From a bacterium (lineage in GTDB: Bacteria; Pseudomonadota; Alphaproteobacteria; Rhodobacterales; Rhodobacteraceae), in the NCBI GenBank assembly GCA_016124195.1, contig WGOE01000003.1:124001-188000 (forward strand): a stretch of DNA of 64,000 bases, given 5' to 3'. The translations under genes were made by a program, and so were the position numbers. This document shows positions 55,909 through 64,000 of this stretch, in pieces. Numbering within the stretch: the stretch's first letter is position 1; each line of letters starts with the position of its first letter. The notes below the pieces were generated by a model, which saw only the letters and a list, made by a program, of their open reading frames with translations, was not told the DNA's origin and ran no database searches.

Positions 55909-56961
55909 ATGACACCACCGTCGTGTCCGGACGAAACCGGACATCACCCCGCTTCGGCCTTGCGGGCCCCTGACCCCGGCAGCGCCGGCATTTCGCTTTC
56001 CGCAACCCGACGGACCTTCCTGGCCGGGGCCGCGGCAACGACGGCCCTGGGTTTCGCAGGGTCCTCGTTCGGCCAGACCCAGCCCCCCAGTTCCGACACG
56101 ACCCCAAAAACAGGAGAATTCGCCATGGGTTACGTCAAGACCAAAGACGGCACGGAGATCTTTTACAAGGATTGGGGTCCCAAGGACGCTCAGCCGATCA
56201 TGTTCCACCACGGCTGGCCCCTGTCGAGCGACGACTGGGATGCGCAGATGCTGTTCTTCGTGGCCAACGGTTACCGTGTGGTGGCGCATGACCGGCGCGG
56301 GCATGGCCGCTCGACCCAGGTCAGCGAAGGCCATGACATGGATCACTACGCCGCCGATGCCTTTGCCGTGGTCGAACACCTCGACCTGAAGAAAGCCGTG
56401 CACATCGGCCATTCAACCGGAGGCGGCGAGGTGACGCGCTATGTCGCCAGACACGGCGAGCCTTCGGGTCGCGTGGCCAAGGCGGTGCTGGTCAGCGCGG
56501 TGCCGCCGATCATGCTGGCGACCAAGGCCTATCCGGGTGGCCTGCCGATCGAGGTCTTTGACGGCTTCCGCAAAGGCGTGGCGGACAACCGCGCGCAGAT
56601 GTACCTCGACGTGGCGTCAGGGCCGTTCTACGGCTTCAACCGCGACGGGGCCAAGGTCTATCCCGGGGTCATCCAGAACTGGTGGCGTCAGGGCATGATC
56701 GGCAGCGCCAAGGCCCATTACGACGGGATCAAGGCCTTTTCAGAGACCGACCAGACCGAGGATCTGAAGGCAATCTCGGTCCCCACCCTCGTGATGCATG
56801 GCGACGACGACCAGATCGTGCCGATCTCGAATTCGGCGCTGCTGTCGTCCAAGCTTTTGAAGAACGGTACGCTCAAGGTCTACAAGGGCTATCCGCATGG
56901 CATGCTGACGACCCATGCCGATGTGATCAACCCCGACCTGCTGGCCTTCATCAAGGCCTGA
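55909..56961 (+). CDS. Alpha/beta hydrolase (non-heme chloroperoxidase/arylesterase-like) with Tat leader
   Basis: 350-aa protein. Residues about 25-50 read [20 protein letters not shown], a twin-arginine signal. The enzyme proper begins near residue 73 with [18 protein letters not shown], the usual start of the cofactor-free haloperoxidase family. The catalytic triad is Ser in GHSTGGGEV, Asp in [10 protein letters not shown] and His in GYPHGML. A second ATG at 56125 has AGGAG eight bases upstream, so a short cytoplasmic form may also be made. Substrate unknown; esterase or perhydrolase activity is likely. Confidence 0.88.
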   Translation: MTPPSCPDETGHHPASALRAPDPGSAGISLSATRRTFLAGAAATTALGFAGSSFGQTQPPSSDTTPKTGEFAMGYVKTKDGTEIFYKDWGPKDAQPIMFHHGWPLSSDDWDAQMLFFVANGYRVVAHDRRGHGRSTQVSEGHDMDHYAADAFAVVEHLDLKKAVHIGHSTGGGEVTRYVARHGEPSGRVAKAVLVSAVPPIMLATKAYPGGLPIEVFDGFRKGVADNRAQMYLDVASGPFYGFNRDGAKVYPGVIQNWWRQGMIGSAKAHYDGIKAFSETDQTEDLKAISVPTLVMHGDDDQIVPISNSALLSSKLLKNGTLKVYKGYPHGMLTTHADVINPDLLAFIKA

Positions 56962-57003
56962 TCCCGGATCGGCGCAGAGCCCGCCACAATCGCCCGGACG
57001 TGC

Positions 57004-57381
57004 TCAGGCCTTGGGTTTGAGCACGCTCCGCAAGGCATCAAGCAGATCCTCACTGCGGAACGGCTTGCCCAGCACCGCGACGTCGGGGCCGGTCACCTCT
57101 CTCAATCGGGTCGGAGAGAACGCCGTGACAAAGATCATGGGGATGCGGAACCCGCGCGTGCAGAGAATCTCGAAGAGGTCCATGCCGGACAGGCCGGGCA
57201 TCTGCACGTCGCAGATCAGGCAATCGGGCGCCGGCGGCCCCGCCTCAAGAAAAGCCTCCGCCGATGGGAAGGATTGCACCTTGAACCCAAGGGACGCCAA
57301 CAGATTTCCGGTGGACCACAGCACAGAGGTGTCGTCGTCAAGGATGCAGATCAACTGGCGTTCGGAGCGAGACAGGGGCAT
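57004..57381 (-). CDS. Single-domain response regulator (FixJ-type receiver)
   Basis: 125-aa receiver without output domain. Acidic pocket in ICILDDDTSV, phospho-acceptor D58 in CLICDVQMPGLSG, conserved Thr/Lys in IFVTAFS and VLGKPFRSEDLL. It is last in the AraC/kinase/regulator unit. It may act as a phosphate sink, or interact with the LuxR-type regulator or the kinase. Confidence 0.92.
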   Translation of the reverse strand: MPLSRSERQLICILDDDTSVLWSTGNLLASLGFKVQSFPSAEAFLEAGPPAPDCLICDVQMPGLSGMDLFEILCTRGFRIPMIFVTAFSPTRLREVTGPDVAVLGKPFRSEDLLDALRSVLKPKA

Positions 57382-57454
57382 TCAAGTCACAGGGTCCGCG
57401 TGAATCTCAATCCCAACCTAGCGCGCCAATTCCATTTAGAAATCATACATCGGT

Positions 57455-58108
57455 TTAGGTTTTCTCGTCGATGACCCCCAGCGTCTCGGCTGCCCGCACC
57501 AGATCCGCAAGAGTCGAGACCCCCATCTTGCGCATGACCTTGCCGCGATGGATCTTGATCGTGATCTCGCTGAGGCCAAGCGCATAGGCGACCTCCTTGT
57601 TCATCATGCCCGAGGTGACAAGCTTCATCACCTGCTGTTCGCGTTCGCTCAGGCTGGCATGGGCCCGCAGAAGAGCGGTCCGTGCATCGGATTCGGCGCG
57701 GCGCCGGCGGTCGGTCTGGACGGCTGCGGCCACCGCATCCAGCAGATCCTGATCGCGGAACGGCTTGGCCAGAAAATCGACCGCCCCCGCCTTCATCGCG
57801 CGCACCGACATCGGGATGTCGCCATGCCCGGTGATGAAGATCACCGGCGCGTTGATTCCGGCCTCGCCCAAAGCGGCCTGCAGATCGAAGCCGCTGGCCA
57901 TCGGCAGGCGCACATCCAGAATGAGACAGTTGGCCGAGGCGGCCTTGGCACTTTGCAGAAAATCGCGCGGCGAACCAAAGGCATCCACGATCAGGTCGAC
58001 AGAAGTCAGCAGGTTGATCAGCGCCTCGCGGATCGAGGCGTCATCATCGACGACGATCACCCGCGGTCTGGGGTCGTGTTCCGCATCGGTCTTCATGTTC
58101 CTGGCCAT
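57455..58108 (-). CDS. LuxR/FixJ-family response regulator
   Basis: 217-aa regulator. The receiver has DDD at 21-23, D65 in CLILDVRLPMASG and the Lys in DFLAKPFRDQDLL. The C-terminal LuxR-type HTH is LSEREQQVMKLVTSGMMNKE, then EITIKIHRGKVMRKMGV. Most similar in style to FixJ/TodT/StyR regulators. It lies 81 bases after the large sensor kinase gene, its probable partner. The ATG at 58096 is an alternative start. Confidence 0.93.
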   Translation of the reverse strand: MARNMKTDAEHDPRPRVIVVDDDASIREALINLLTSVDLIVDAFGSPRDFLQSAKAASANCLILDVRLPMASGFDLQAALGEAGINAPVIFITGHGDIPMSVRAMKAGAVDFLAKPFRDQDLLDAVAAAVQTDRRRRAESDARTALLRAHASLSEREQQVMKLVTSGMMNKEVAYALGLSEITIKIHRGKVMRKMGVSTLADLVRAAETLGVIDEKT

Positions 58109-58189
58109 CTTCCCGGATTCTGTCGATCGGCCTGCTGAATATGCGCGTGTCGTGGCAAAAGTCCAATCAGTGCCGCATGACCGCGCCGC

Positions 58190-61100
58190 TCAGGCGGCTG
58201 CCACCGGAAAACGGATATGGAACACCGTGCCTTTGGGGGTATTGGGTGTTGACCAAAGCGCGCCGCGATGGGCCAGCATGATTGACCGGCTGATCGTCAG
58301 GCCCATGCCCATGCCCTGCGGTTTGGTGGTGAAGAAGGCTTCGAACACATCCCCGCCATCAGGGCGGGCAAGGCCCGGCCCGGTGTCGGCAATCGTCACC
58401 TCGACCTGATCGCCGGAATGCAGGGCGCCGACCGTGATCCGCCGAGCCCCCTCGGCGACCTCGGTCAGGGCTTCGGCGGCATTCTTGAGGATGTTGAGGA
58501 AGACCTGCTGGATCTGCACCTGATCGCCCTGCACCACGGGCAGATCGGCCCCAAGGTCAAGGCGCAGGTCGATTGCGCCCCGCTTCAGCGCGCCTTCGAC
58601 CAGGGGCACGATTTCAAGGATCGCGTCGTGCAGGTTGACGGACTGTTTCTGCATGTCGACCCGGCGCACCATATTGCGGATGCGGTCGATAATCGCGGCG
58701 GCACGGCGTCCATCCTGCACCACCCGCACGATGGAGGCCGCCACCTGCGGCAGTTCCGGCGGGTCGCGTTGCAGCCAGCGTTGCGCCGCCTCGCCATTCG
58801 TGACGATGGCGGTCAGCGGCTGGTTGATCTCATGCGCGATCGAGGTGGTCAGTTCGCTGACGGCGACCACCCGGGTCAGATGGGCCAGATCGGCCTCGGA
58901 CTTGCGCAGGGCGGCATCGGATCTGATCCGCGCGGTGATATCGCGCGCGATGACCAGGATCGTGCGTTCGCTTTGGGTGCGCGCCGGTTCGGCCACCACC
59001 CGGCATTCCAGCGAGACCACGCCTTCGGGCCGGTCAAGTTCGATCTCTTCGGATATGGCCTGGCCCGAGCGGAGCGCCTCTTCGATCATCGAAATGCGCA
59101 CGGGCAGCATCGTGGGCGGCAGCGCGGTCAGCCCGACGCCGTTCAGCGCCCCCGATGGCCGGCCCAGAAAGGCCTCGGCGGCGGGATTGGCGTAGCACAG
59201 CCGCAAATCGGGATAGATGCGCATCACCATGTCGGGCGAGTTCTCGGCCAGTTTTCGGAAATTGCTCTCGCGTTCCTCGATCTGCGTGACACGGATCCTG
59301 TAGGCCGCATAGACAAGGCCCAGGGTCATGACAGCCACGGCGGCGCGAAACCACCAGGTGCTCCACCATTCGGGCAGCACGCGGATCCCGAGCGCGGCGC
59401 CCGGTTCGCCCCAACCGCCGCGGGCGCTCGCGCCCTCGACCCGAAAGACGTAATGGCCGGGGGGCAGCGTCGTGTAGGTCGCGCTGCGTTGATGAAGTCC
59501 CGCCTCGCGCCAGCGGTCATCTAGCCCTTCCAGTCTGAAACGGTAGCGGTTGGCCTCGGGGTTCAGAAAGCTCAGGGCCGCGAAATCGATCACGAAACTG
59601 TTGGCCGAGGCGGGCAAAGTCAGATCATGCAGGAAGTCGGGGGCGGTACCTCCGGTCAGGGCACGCGCCTCGGCATCCGACAGGAACGGAAAGCGCAGAT
59701 CTCCCAGAACCACCGCAGGCGCCGGTGTGTTATCGACCAACTGGTCCGGGAAAAACCCGATGCCGCCAGAGAACCCGCCAAAGAACATCTCTCCGCTTGG
59801 GCTTTGATAGGCGGCAGACCACCCGGTCAAATCATTTCCGGGCAGGCCATCGACGGTGGTGTAGGTGGCAAGCGAGCCGTCCTTGGGATCAAATCGCAAA
59901 AGCCCGTCATTCGAGCTCATCCACAGGCGGCCGGACCGATCTTCGAGGATGCGGCTGATCGTGCGGCCGGTCGCCCCGGAGGCGCTGTCATAGGCGGTGA
60001 AGACCTGCTTGACCGGATCGAAGCTTTGCAGCCCGCCCTGCGTGCCGACCCAGATCTTGCCGGTCGTATCGACATGCACCGCGGGCACCATGTTGTCGCG
60101 CAGACTGCCGGGGGCCTTTGCATCCGCCTTGAAGACCTCGATCTGGCCGGTCCGCGGGTCAAGGCGGTGCAGACCAGAGTAATGGGTGCCCAACCAAAGG
60201 ACGCCCGTGGCATCCTCGGACACCGAGACATAGGCCTGGGCGCGGCTGTCCGCCCCGTTCGCCTTGAAGGTGGTGAAGCGGCCGGTGGCCGCATCGAACC
60301 GGGCGAGACCGTCGTCCGTGCCGGCCCACAGCGTCCCGTCCCGGGTGACGAACAGGCGGTGCACCTGATCGTTGCACAGGCTGGTCGGATCGGCGGGATC
60401 GTGGCGGTAGGTCTGGAACCGCCCCGTCGCCGGGTCCAGCCGGGCCATGCCGTTGCCATAGGTGCCGACCCAGATCGCGCCCGCCGTGTCCTGCACGATG
60501 GTGATGATCATGGGTTTCTGGCCCAGACCTTCCTTGAAGCGGGTGTATTGCCCGGTGTCGCGGTTGATCCGGGTCAGGCTGAAATCGGTGCCGATCCACA
60601 GATCGCCTGACCGATCCTCGAAGATGGCATTGACGAAATTGGTCTCAAGACTGTTCGGGTCGTTGTCGTCATGTCCGAAGGTCTGAAAGACTGGCGGGCT
60701 TGGGTTGAAATGGCTGGGCCCGGTCGAATGATGCCCGGCCCAGATGCTGCCCTCGCGGTCCTTGAACAGGACGATCACCTTGTCTTCCGGCTCGCTGTTG
60801 GGATCCGAGGCGCGGTAGGGGAAATGGCGGAACTGCCCCTTGGCCTTGTCAAACTGCAACAACCCAAGCCCCGGCGAGCCGAGCCAGAGCGCCCCGCGGT
60901 CGTCCTCTGTCATGCCCATGACACCAGTCAGTTCGGTGGGCACGGCCGGCGTCGGATAAAAGGAATAGGGCTGGACGGTCGCGGTCTTGCGGTCCAGCAA
61001 GGCCAGCCCATCGCCCGAGGCGTGATAGATCCAGAAGTTGCCCGCCTTGTCTTCGTACAGCGAGATCTGCACAGGGTCGGGCAGCACCACCCGCAACAGA

Positions 61101-61780
61101 ACCCGGCCAGTGCCCGGGTCGATCTGTTCCAGCCCGGCCGTCGTGCCGACCCAGAGGCCGCCCTCGCGGTCTTGCCCCGACCAGCGCACATCATCGCTGC
61201 TCAGACTGTCGGGATCGGCGGGGTCGTGGTGAAACCGGGCGATGCTTGCCGAGTCGGGATCAAAGCGGAACAGCCCCGTCCCGGTGGACAGCCACAGATG
61301 GCCCGCCTTGTCTTGCGAGATGTGGACGATTGTGGGCCGCGCACCGCCCGGCGTGTCCCGACCGATGTCGAAATGGGTGAAGCTTTCGGTCCTTGCGTCA
61401 AAACGGTCCAGCGCCTCTGGAGTACCGACCCAGACGGCGCCCCTGGCATCGGCGAAAAGCGCCGTGACGAACATGCCGCTCAGGCTGTCGGGGCGCGCGG
61501 GATCGTGGGCAAACACCTTGAAGGCATTGCCGTTGTAGCGGTCCAGCCCGAACTGCGTGCCCATCCAGATATAGCCACGGGCGTCCTGAACGATCTGCGC
61601 AACCCGGGTCTGCGACAGGCCATCCTGGGTGGAAAGCCGGGTGACGCGAAGACCCTTGCCGTTCTGAACCGGCAGGCGGATCGTATCCGGCGCGATGGTG
61701 GCGATGATCGGCTGGGCATGGCCCAACCCGGGGCAAAGCAGCAGGAGGCCGATGATCAAGGCTCTGATCCATCGCGTCAT
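58190..61780 (-). CDS. Sensor histidine kinase with periplasmic two-component-regulator propeller
   Basis: 1196-aa membrane kinase. Signal peptide residues 1-23. Residues about 35-690 are Reg_prop beta-propeller repeats (GYIWMGTQFGLDRYNG, GAIWVGTYGNGMARLDP, GKIWVGTQGGLQSFDP and others). A Y_Y_Y domain follows (YRFRLEGLDDRWREAG). One TM lies near 803-823 (WWFRAAVAVMTLGLVYAAYR). The PAS domain is at about 837-945. HisKA has His983 in SIAHEINQPLTAIV and the HATPase has ADTGPGLA and GMGMGLTI. The propeller layout recalls Bacteroides polysaccharide sensors; the kinase core is FixL-like. The start at 61780 gives the signal peptide. Confidence 0.93.
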   Translation of the reverse strand: MTRWIRALIIGLLLLCPGLGHAQPIIATIAPDTIRLPVQNGKGLRVTRLSTQDGLSQTRVAQIVQDARGYIWMGTQFGLDRYNGNAFKVFAHDPARPDSLSGMFVTALFADARGAVWVGTPEALDRFDARTESFTHFDIGRDTPGGARPTIVHISQDKAGHLWLSTGTGLFRFDPDSASIARFHHDPADPDSLSSDDVRWSGQDREGGLWVGTTAGLEQIDPGTGRVLLRVVLPDPVQISLYEDKAGNFWIYHASGDGLALLDRKTATVQPYSFYPTPAVPTELTGVMGMTEDDRGALWLGSPGLGLLQFDKAKGQFRHFPYRASDPNSEPEDKVIVLFKDREGSIWAGHHSTGPSHFNPSPPVFQTFGHDDNDPNSLETNFVNAIFEDRSGDLWIGTDFSLTRINRDTGQYTRFKEGLGQKPMIITIVQDTAGAIWVGTYGNGMARLDPATGRFQTYRHDPADPTSLCNDQVHRLFVTRDGTLWAGTDDGLARFDAATGRFTTFKANGADSRAQAYVSVSEDATGVLWLGTHYSGLHRLDPRTGQIEVFKADAKAPGSLRDNMVPAVHVDTTGKIWVGTQGGLQSFDPVKQVFTAYDSASGATGRTISRILEDRSGRLWMSSNDGLLRFDPKDGSLATYTTVDGLPGNDLTGWSAAYQSPSGEMFFGGFSGGIGFFPDQLVDNTPAPAVVLGDLRFPFLSDAEARALTGGTAPDFLHDLTLPASANSFVIDFAALSFLNPEANRYRFRLEGLDDRWREAGLHQRSATYTTLPPGHYVFRVEGASARGGWGEPGAALGIRVLPEWWSTWWFRAAVAVMTLGLVYAAYRIRVTQIEERESNFRKLAENSPDMVMRIYPDLRLCYANPAAEAFLGRPSGALNGVGLTALPPTMLPVRISMIEEALRSGQAISEEIELDRPEGVVSLECRVVAEPARTQSERTILVIARDITARIRSDAALRKSEADLAHLTRVVAVSELTTSIAHEINQPLTAIVTNGEAAQRWLQRDPPELPQVAASIVRVVQDGRRAAAIIDRIRNMVRRVDMQKQSVNLHDAILEIVPLVEGALKRGAIDLRLDLGADLPVVQGDQVQIQQVFLNILKNAAEALTEVAEGARRITVGALHSGDQVEVTIADTGPGLARPDGGDVFEAFFTTKPQGMGMGLTISRSIMLAHRGALWSTPNTPKGTVFHIRFPVAAA

Positions 61781-61876
61781 GGGAACCCTTGCCCGCCCGT
61801 GTCTCGCTGCAACCCGAACACCCGCATCTAAGACCCTGGGCGCGAGTGTGCGGTCTTCACTCGGGCTTGGCAAGCA

Positions 61877-62482
61877 TCACGCGGTCCTCGACCCGGGTCG
61901 AGCCGGCAGCACGCCCGCAATCTCGCCACGAAATGCCTTGCGCCAGACAAGCGGCGTGCATTTGGCGCCACGGCCAAAGCAGCGCGTCAGATGCGCCTGA
62001 TCGGAAAACCCGCAGAGAATGGCGATCTCCGAGATGGGTTCGTCGGTCGAGGCAAGCAGGATCTGCGCACGCCGCACCCTTTGGCGCAGGATGTGATTGT
62101 GCGGGGTCTCGGAGGTGCTGATCTTGAAGGCGCGCGAAAAGTAACCCGTGCTCAGATTGACCAAAGCCGCGAGCTCGCGCACCTGGATGGCTTGTGACAG
62201 GTTTGCCTCGACAAAGGCCATGACCTTGCGCCGCTGCCATTTCGCAAGCCCGCCCGGGCGGGCCGCCTCGACCATGCCGGGCGCGGGTGGCGGGCTCTGC
62301 ACGGCAGCGGGGCAGGAAATCAGCTCTGCCACGCGATCCAGCAGATCATGCGCGGCATGGGGATCATGCTCCAGAAGGGCCTTGGCCTTCAGCAGATACC
62401 CCAGGGCTGATGGCGTCATGGCCTGCGGCGCCAAAGGCAACGGCGCCGCAGTCGCAAATGTATCTGGTTTGGAATTGAACAT
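61877..62482 (-). CDS. AraC-family transcriptional regulator
   Basis: 201-aa regulator with a short N-terminal region (about 85 residues, no recognised ligand domain) and a C-terminal double HTH: VRELAALVNLSTGYFSRAFK, then SETPHNHILRQRVRRAQ, then ISEIAILCGFSDQAHLTRCF. The start at 62482 has AGGAGG five bases upstream. It lies 96 bases before the propeller kinase on the same strand and probably regulates that unit or its target. The palindrome at 62590-62604 is a candidate binding site. Confidence 0.92.
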   Translation of the reverse strand: MFNSKPDTFATAAPLPLAPQAMTPSALGYLLKAKALLEHDPHAAHDLLDRVAELISCPAAVQSPPPAPGMVEAARPGGLAKWQRRKVMAFVEANLSQAIQVRELAALVNLSTGYFSRAFKISTSETPHNHILRQRVRRAQILLASTDEPISEIAILCGFSDQAHLTRCFGRGAKCTPLVWRKAFRGEIAGVLPARPGSRTA

Positions 62483-62589
62483 CGATGCCTCCTTCCTTGG
62501 TCTGGCAAGGGGAGAGTGCTTCTTTTCAACCTATACGGAAATCGGACGAGGGTTCTTCCGAGCCGCCAAAGCGTATGGCAGCTATAAAC

Positions 62590-62604
62590 CAAGGTTTAAC
62601 CTTG
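62590..62604. promoter_or_regulatory. Perfect palindrome CAAGGTTTAACCTTG
   Basis: Seven-bp arms around a central T, about 110 bases upstream of the AraC start. It lies in the 267-base gap between secA and that gene, otherwise without an open frame of interest. It could be an operator for the AraC operon or for an unlinked regulator. Confidence 0.4.
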
Positions 62605-62650
62605 AGGCGGGTCGAACGCGGATTTGTCCGGTCGCACGTGGAAATAGAAA

Positions 62651-62691
62651 CAGCCGGGGGATTACACACTTTGCGTGTCATCCCCCGGCTG
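62651..62691 (-). terminator. Intrinsic terminator of secA
   Basis: Twelve-base perfect arms CAGCCGGGGGAT / ATCCCCCGGCTG with a 17-base loop, which itself contains ACAC/GTGT pairing. On the minus strand it is followed by TTTCTATTTC. It starts 58 bases past the secA stop. Confidence 0.85.
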
Positions 62692-62749
62692 CAATCAAAG
62701 GGCGCCGTGAATGGGTCGGTCGGTCACCCCGGCCGGCTGTTTTCTCTGA

Positions 62750-64000
62750 TCAGGCAAGCTTGCCGTGGCAATGCTTGAACTTTTCACCCGAACCGCAGGG
62801 GCAGGGATCATTGCGGGACGGATCGCCCCAGGTCGAACGGTCGCCTTCCACAAAGCCCGGGCGCGCCGCGCCGCTTGGCGCGGCGGCAACAGCGGCAGCG
62901 GCAGCCGGGACAGCGACGGCGGCAAGGCCGACCTGGCTTTCACGTTCTGCCGCCGCGCGGGCCGCGTTTTGCTGCGCGACCATCTGCGCGATCATCGCCT
63001 GCTGCTCTTCCTGGGTCATCGGACGCACCAGACCCAGCTTTTGCGTCACCTCTTGCCGAAGCGAGTTCAGCATGGATTCGAAGAGCGCAAAGGCCTCGGT
63101 CTTGTATTCGTTCAGGGGGTCGCGCTGCGCATAGCCGCGAAAGCCCACGACAGTGCGCAGATGTTCCAGCGTCACCAGGTGTTCGCGCCACTTGGCGTCG
63201 ATGGTCTGCAGCAACAACTGCTTTTCCACCGAGCGCATGGTCTCGGGGCCAAAGGCCTCAAGCTTCTGCGCCATGACCTTGTCGCTTTCGGCGATGATGC
63301 GTTCCAGCATCACGCCTTGATCGACGCCCTCTTCGGCGGCCCATTTGATGATGGGCAGGTCCATGTTCATCTTTTCGATGACAGCGGCGTAAAGGCCGGG
63401 CGCATTCCATTGATCGGCATAGGATTTCGGCGGCATGAAGAAATCGACGAGGTCTTCGGCCACCTGATGCCGCATGTCCTGCACGATCTCGCCCAAGTCC
63501 TCGGATTGCATGATTTCCAGGCGCTGGCCGAAGATGGCTTTGCGCTGGTCGTTCATCACGTCGTCAAACTTCAAGAGCTGCTTGCGGATGTCGAAGTTGC
63601 GGCCTTCGACCTTGGCCTGCGCGCGTTCCAGCGATTTGTTGACCCAAGGGTGGACGATGCTTTCGCCCTCTTTAAGGCCCAGAGTCGACAGGACCTTGTC
63701 AAGCCGTTCCGATCCGAAGATCCGCATCAGGTCATCCTCAAGGCTGAGGAAGAACGAAGACCGCCCCGGGTCGCCCTGACGGCCCGACCGGCCGCGCAAC
63801 TGATTGTCGATCCTGCGGCTTTCGTGACGTTCTGTGGCCAGCACGAAAAGCCCGCCAGAGGCGATCACACGGGCCTTTTCCTCGGCATGTTCGGCTTCGA
63901 TCTTGGCGCGCACCTCATCGGGGTGCAGATGCGGGTCGGCGGCGATGGCCTCCAGCACCTTCAGTTCGACATTGCCGCCCAGCTGGATGTCGGTGCCGCG
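62750..64000 (-). CDS. secA: Protein translocase ATPase subunit SecA, 5' part outside window
   Basis: C-terminal 416 codons of SecA, the motor of Sec-dependent export. The visible part begins in the second motor domain ([10 protein letters not shown]), continues with [20 protein letters not shown], the helical scaffold/wing domain ([20 protein letters not shown], then [16 protein letters not shown]) and an alanine-rich linker. It ends with the zinc-binding tail [17 protein letters not shown]. The stop is at 62750-62752, followed by a strong terminator. The N-terminal half and start lie beyond 64000. Confidence 0.97.
   Translation of the reverse strand, partial: RGTDIQLGGNVELKVLEAIAADPHLHPDEVRAKIEAEHAEEKARVIASGGLFVLATERHESRRIDNQLRGRSGRQGDPGRSSFFLSLEDDLMRIFGSERLDKVLSTLGLKEGESIVHPWVNKSLERAQAKVEGRNFDIRKQLLKFDDVMNDQRKAIFGQRLEIMQSEDLGEIVQDMRHQVAEDLVDFFMPPKSYADQWNAPGLYAAVIEKMNMDLPIIKWAAEEGVDQGVMLERIIAESDKVMAQKLEAFGPETMRSVEKQLLLQTIDAKWREHLVTLEHLRTVVGFRGYAQRDPLNEYKTEAFALFESMLNSLRQEVTQKLGLVRPMTQEEQQAMIAQMVAQQNAARAAAERESQVGLAAVAVPAAAAAVAAAPSGAARPGFVEGDRSTWGDPSRNDPCPCGSGEKFKHCHGKLA

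Overview
This 64-kb window is typical alphaproteobacterial chromosome, most likely from the order Rhodobacterales (Paracoccaceae/Roseobacteraceae type). The evidence is the high G+C content with strong G/C third-position bias, tightly packed operons full of ATGA stop/start overlaps, and a DinB with an N-terminal four-cysteine extension. A GC hairpin followed by a GGGATATTTGGGAACAGATGAA-like tail also recurs in several intergenic gaps. No prophage, transposase, rRNA or CRISPR array was seen. Only one RNA gene, a tRNA-Leu(CAG), is present. The two ends cut through dinB (left) and secA (right).

Layout. 1-4207 is a minus-strand housekeeping run: dinB, a Nudix hydrolase, a glutathione S-transferase, an NfeD/SPFH membrane pair and pyrF. 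4310-5167 is a ROK-family kinase. 5152-28158 is a large catabolic island. Its left arm (minus strand) has a dipeptide-type ABC importer behind a CrtI-like FAD oxidoreductase. Divergent from that are a metal-dependent cyclase-family hydrolase, a second CrtI-like oxidoreductase, a MarR regulator and the indolepyruvate:ferredoxin oxidoreductase pair iorA/iorB. The right arm carries 3-hydroxyacyl-CoA dehydrogenase and enoyl-CoA hydratase, divergent from an operon with a bifunctional 2-aminobenzoyl-CoA monooxygenase/reductase-type enzyme, an SDR, a second MarR, a crotonase, an acyl-CoA dehydrogenase, a RidA-like protein and a benzoate/2-aminobenzoate-type CoA ligase. The right arm looks like the aerobic CoA-dependent anthranilate pathway. 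My inference is that the left arm feeds it with an indole- or tryptophan-derived compound.

28192-34242 is a two-component system divergent from a periplasmic flavin redox operon: PepSY protein, DUF2271 protein with a flavinylation motif, PepSY-flavoreductase and ApbE. Two oppositely oriented copies of one direct-repeat operator lie between them. 34284-38774 is a putative sugar-acid operon (GMC oxidoreductase, Dabb protein, DUF993 aldolase-like protein, glycerate 2-kinase). 39272-42750 is an MFS exporter behind twin TetR-like palindromes, then an unknown protein, a propeller protein and a rhodanese. 42850-44889 holds an FzlA-like GST, mtgA and a DUF1269 protein. 45030-52705 is gltD/gltB, with two paralogous secreted proteins of unknown function between them. 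52912-54729 is uppP and an NDUFA9-like SDR. After the tRNA come dps, a Tat-leader alpha/beta hydrolase, and an AraC / propeller-histidine-kinase / two-response-regulator operon, then the 3' part of secA.

Several short palindromic repeat families are scattered between operons: GATTTTTCTGCGAAAAATC-type hairpins (one copy inside iorA), GC hairpins with a conserved tail, and a GAAGAC-rich inverted repeat. All functions are read from translated sequence and family knowledge; no database search was run.
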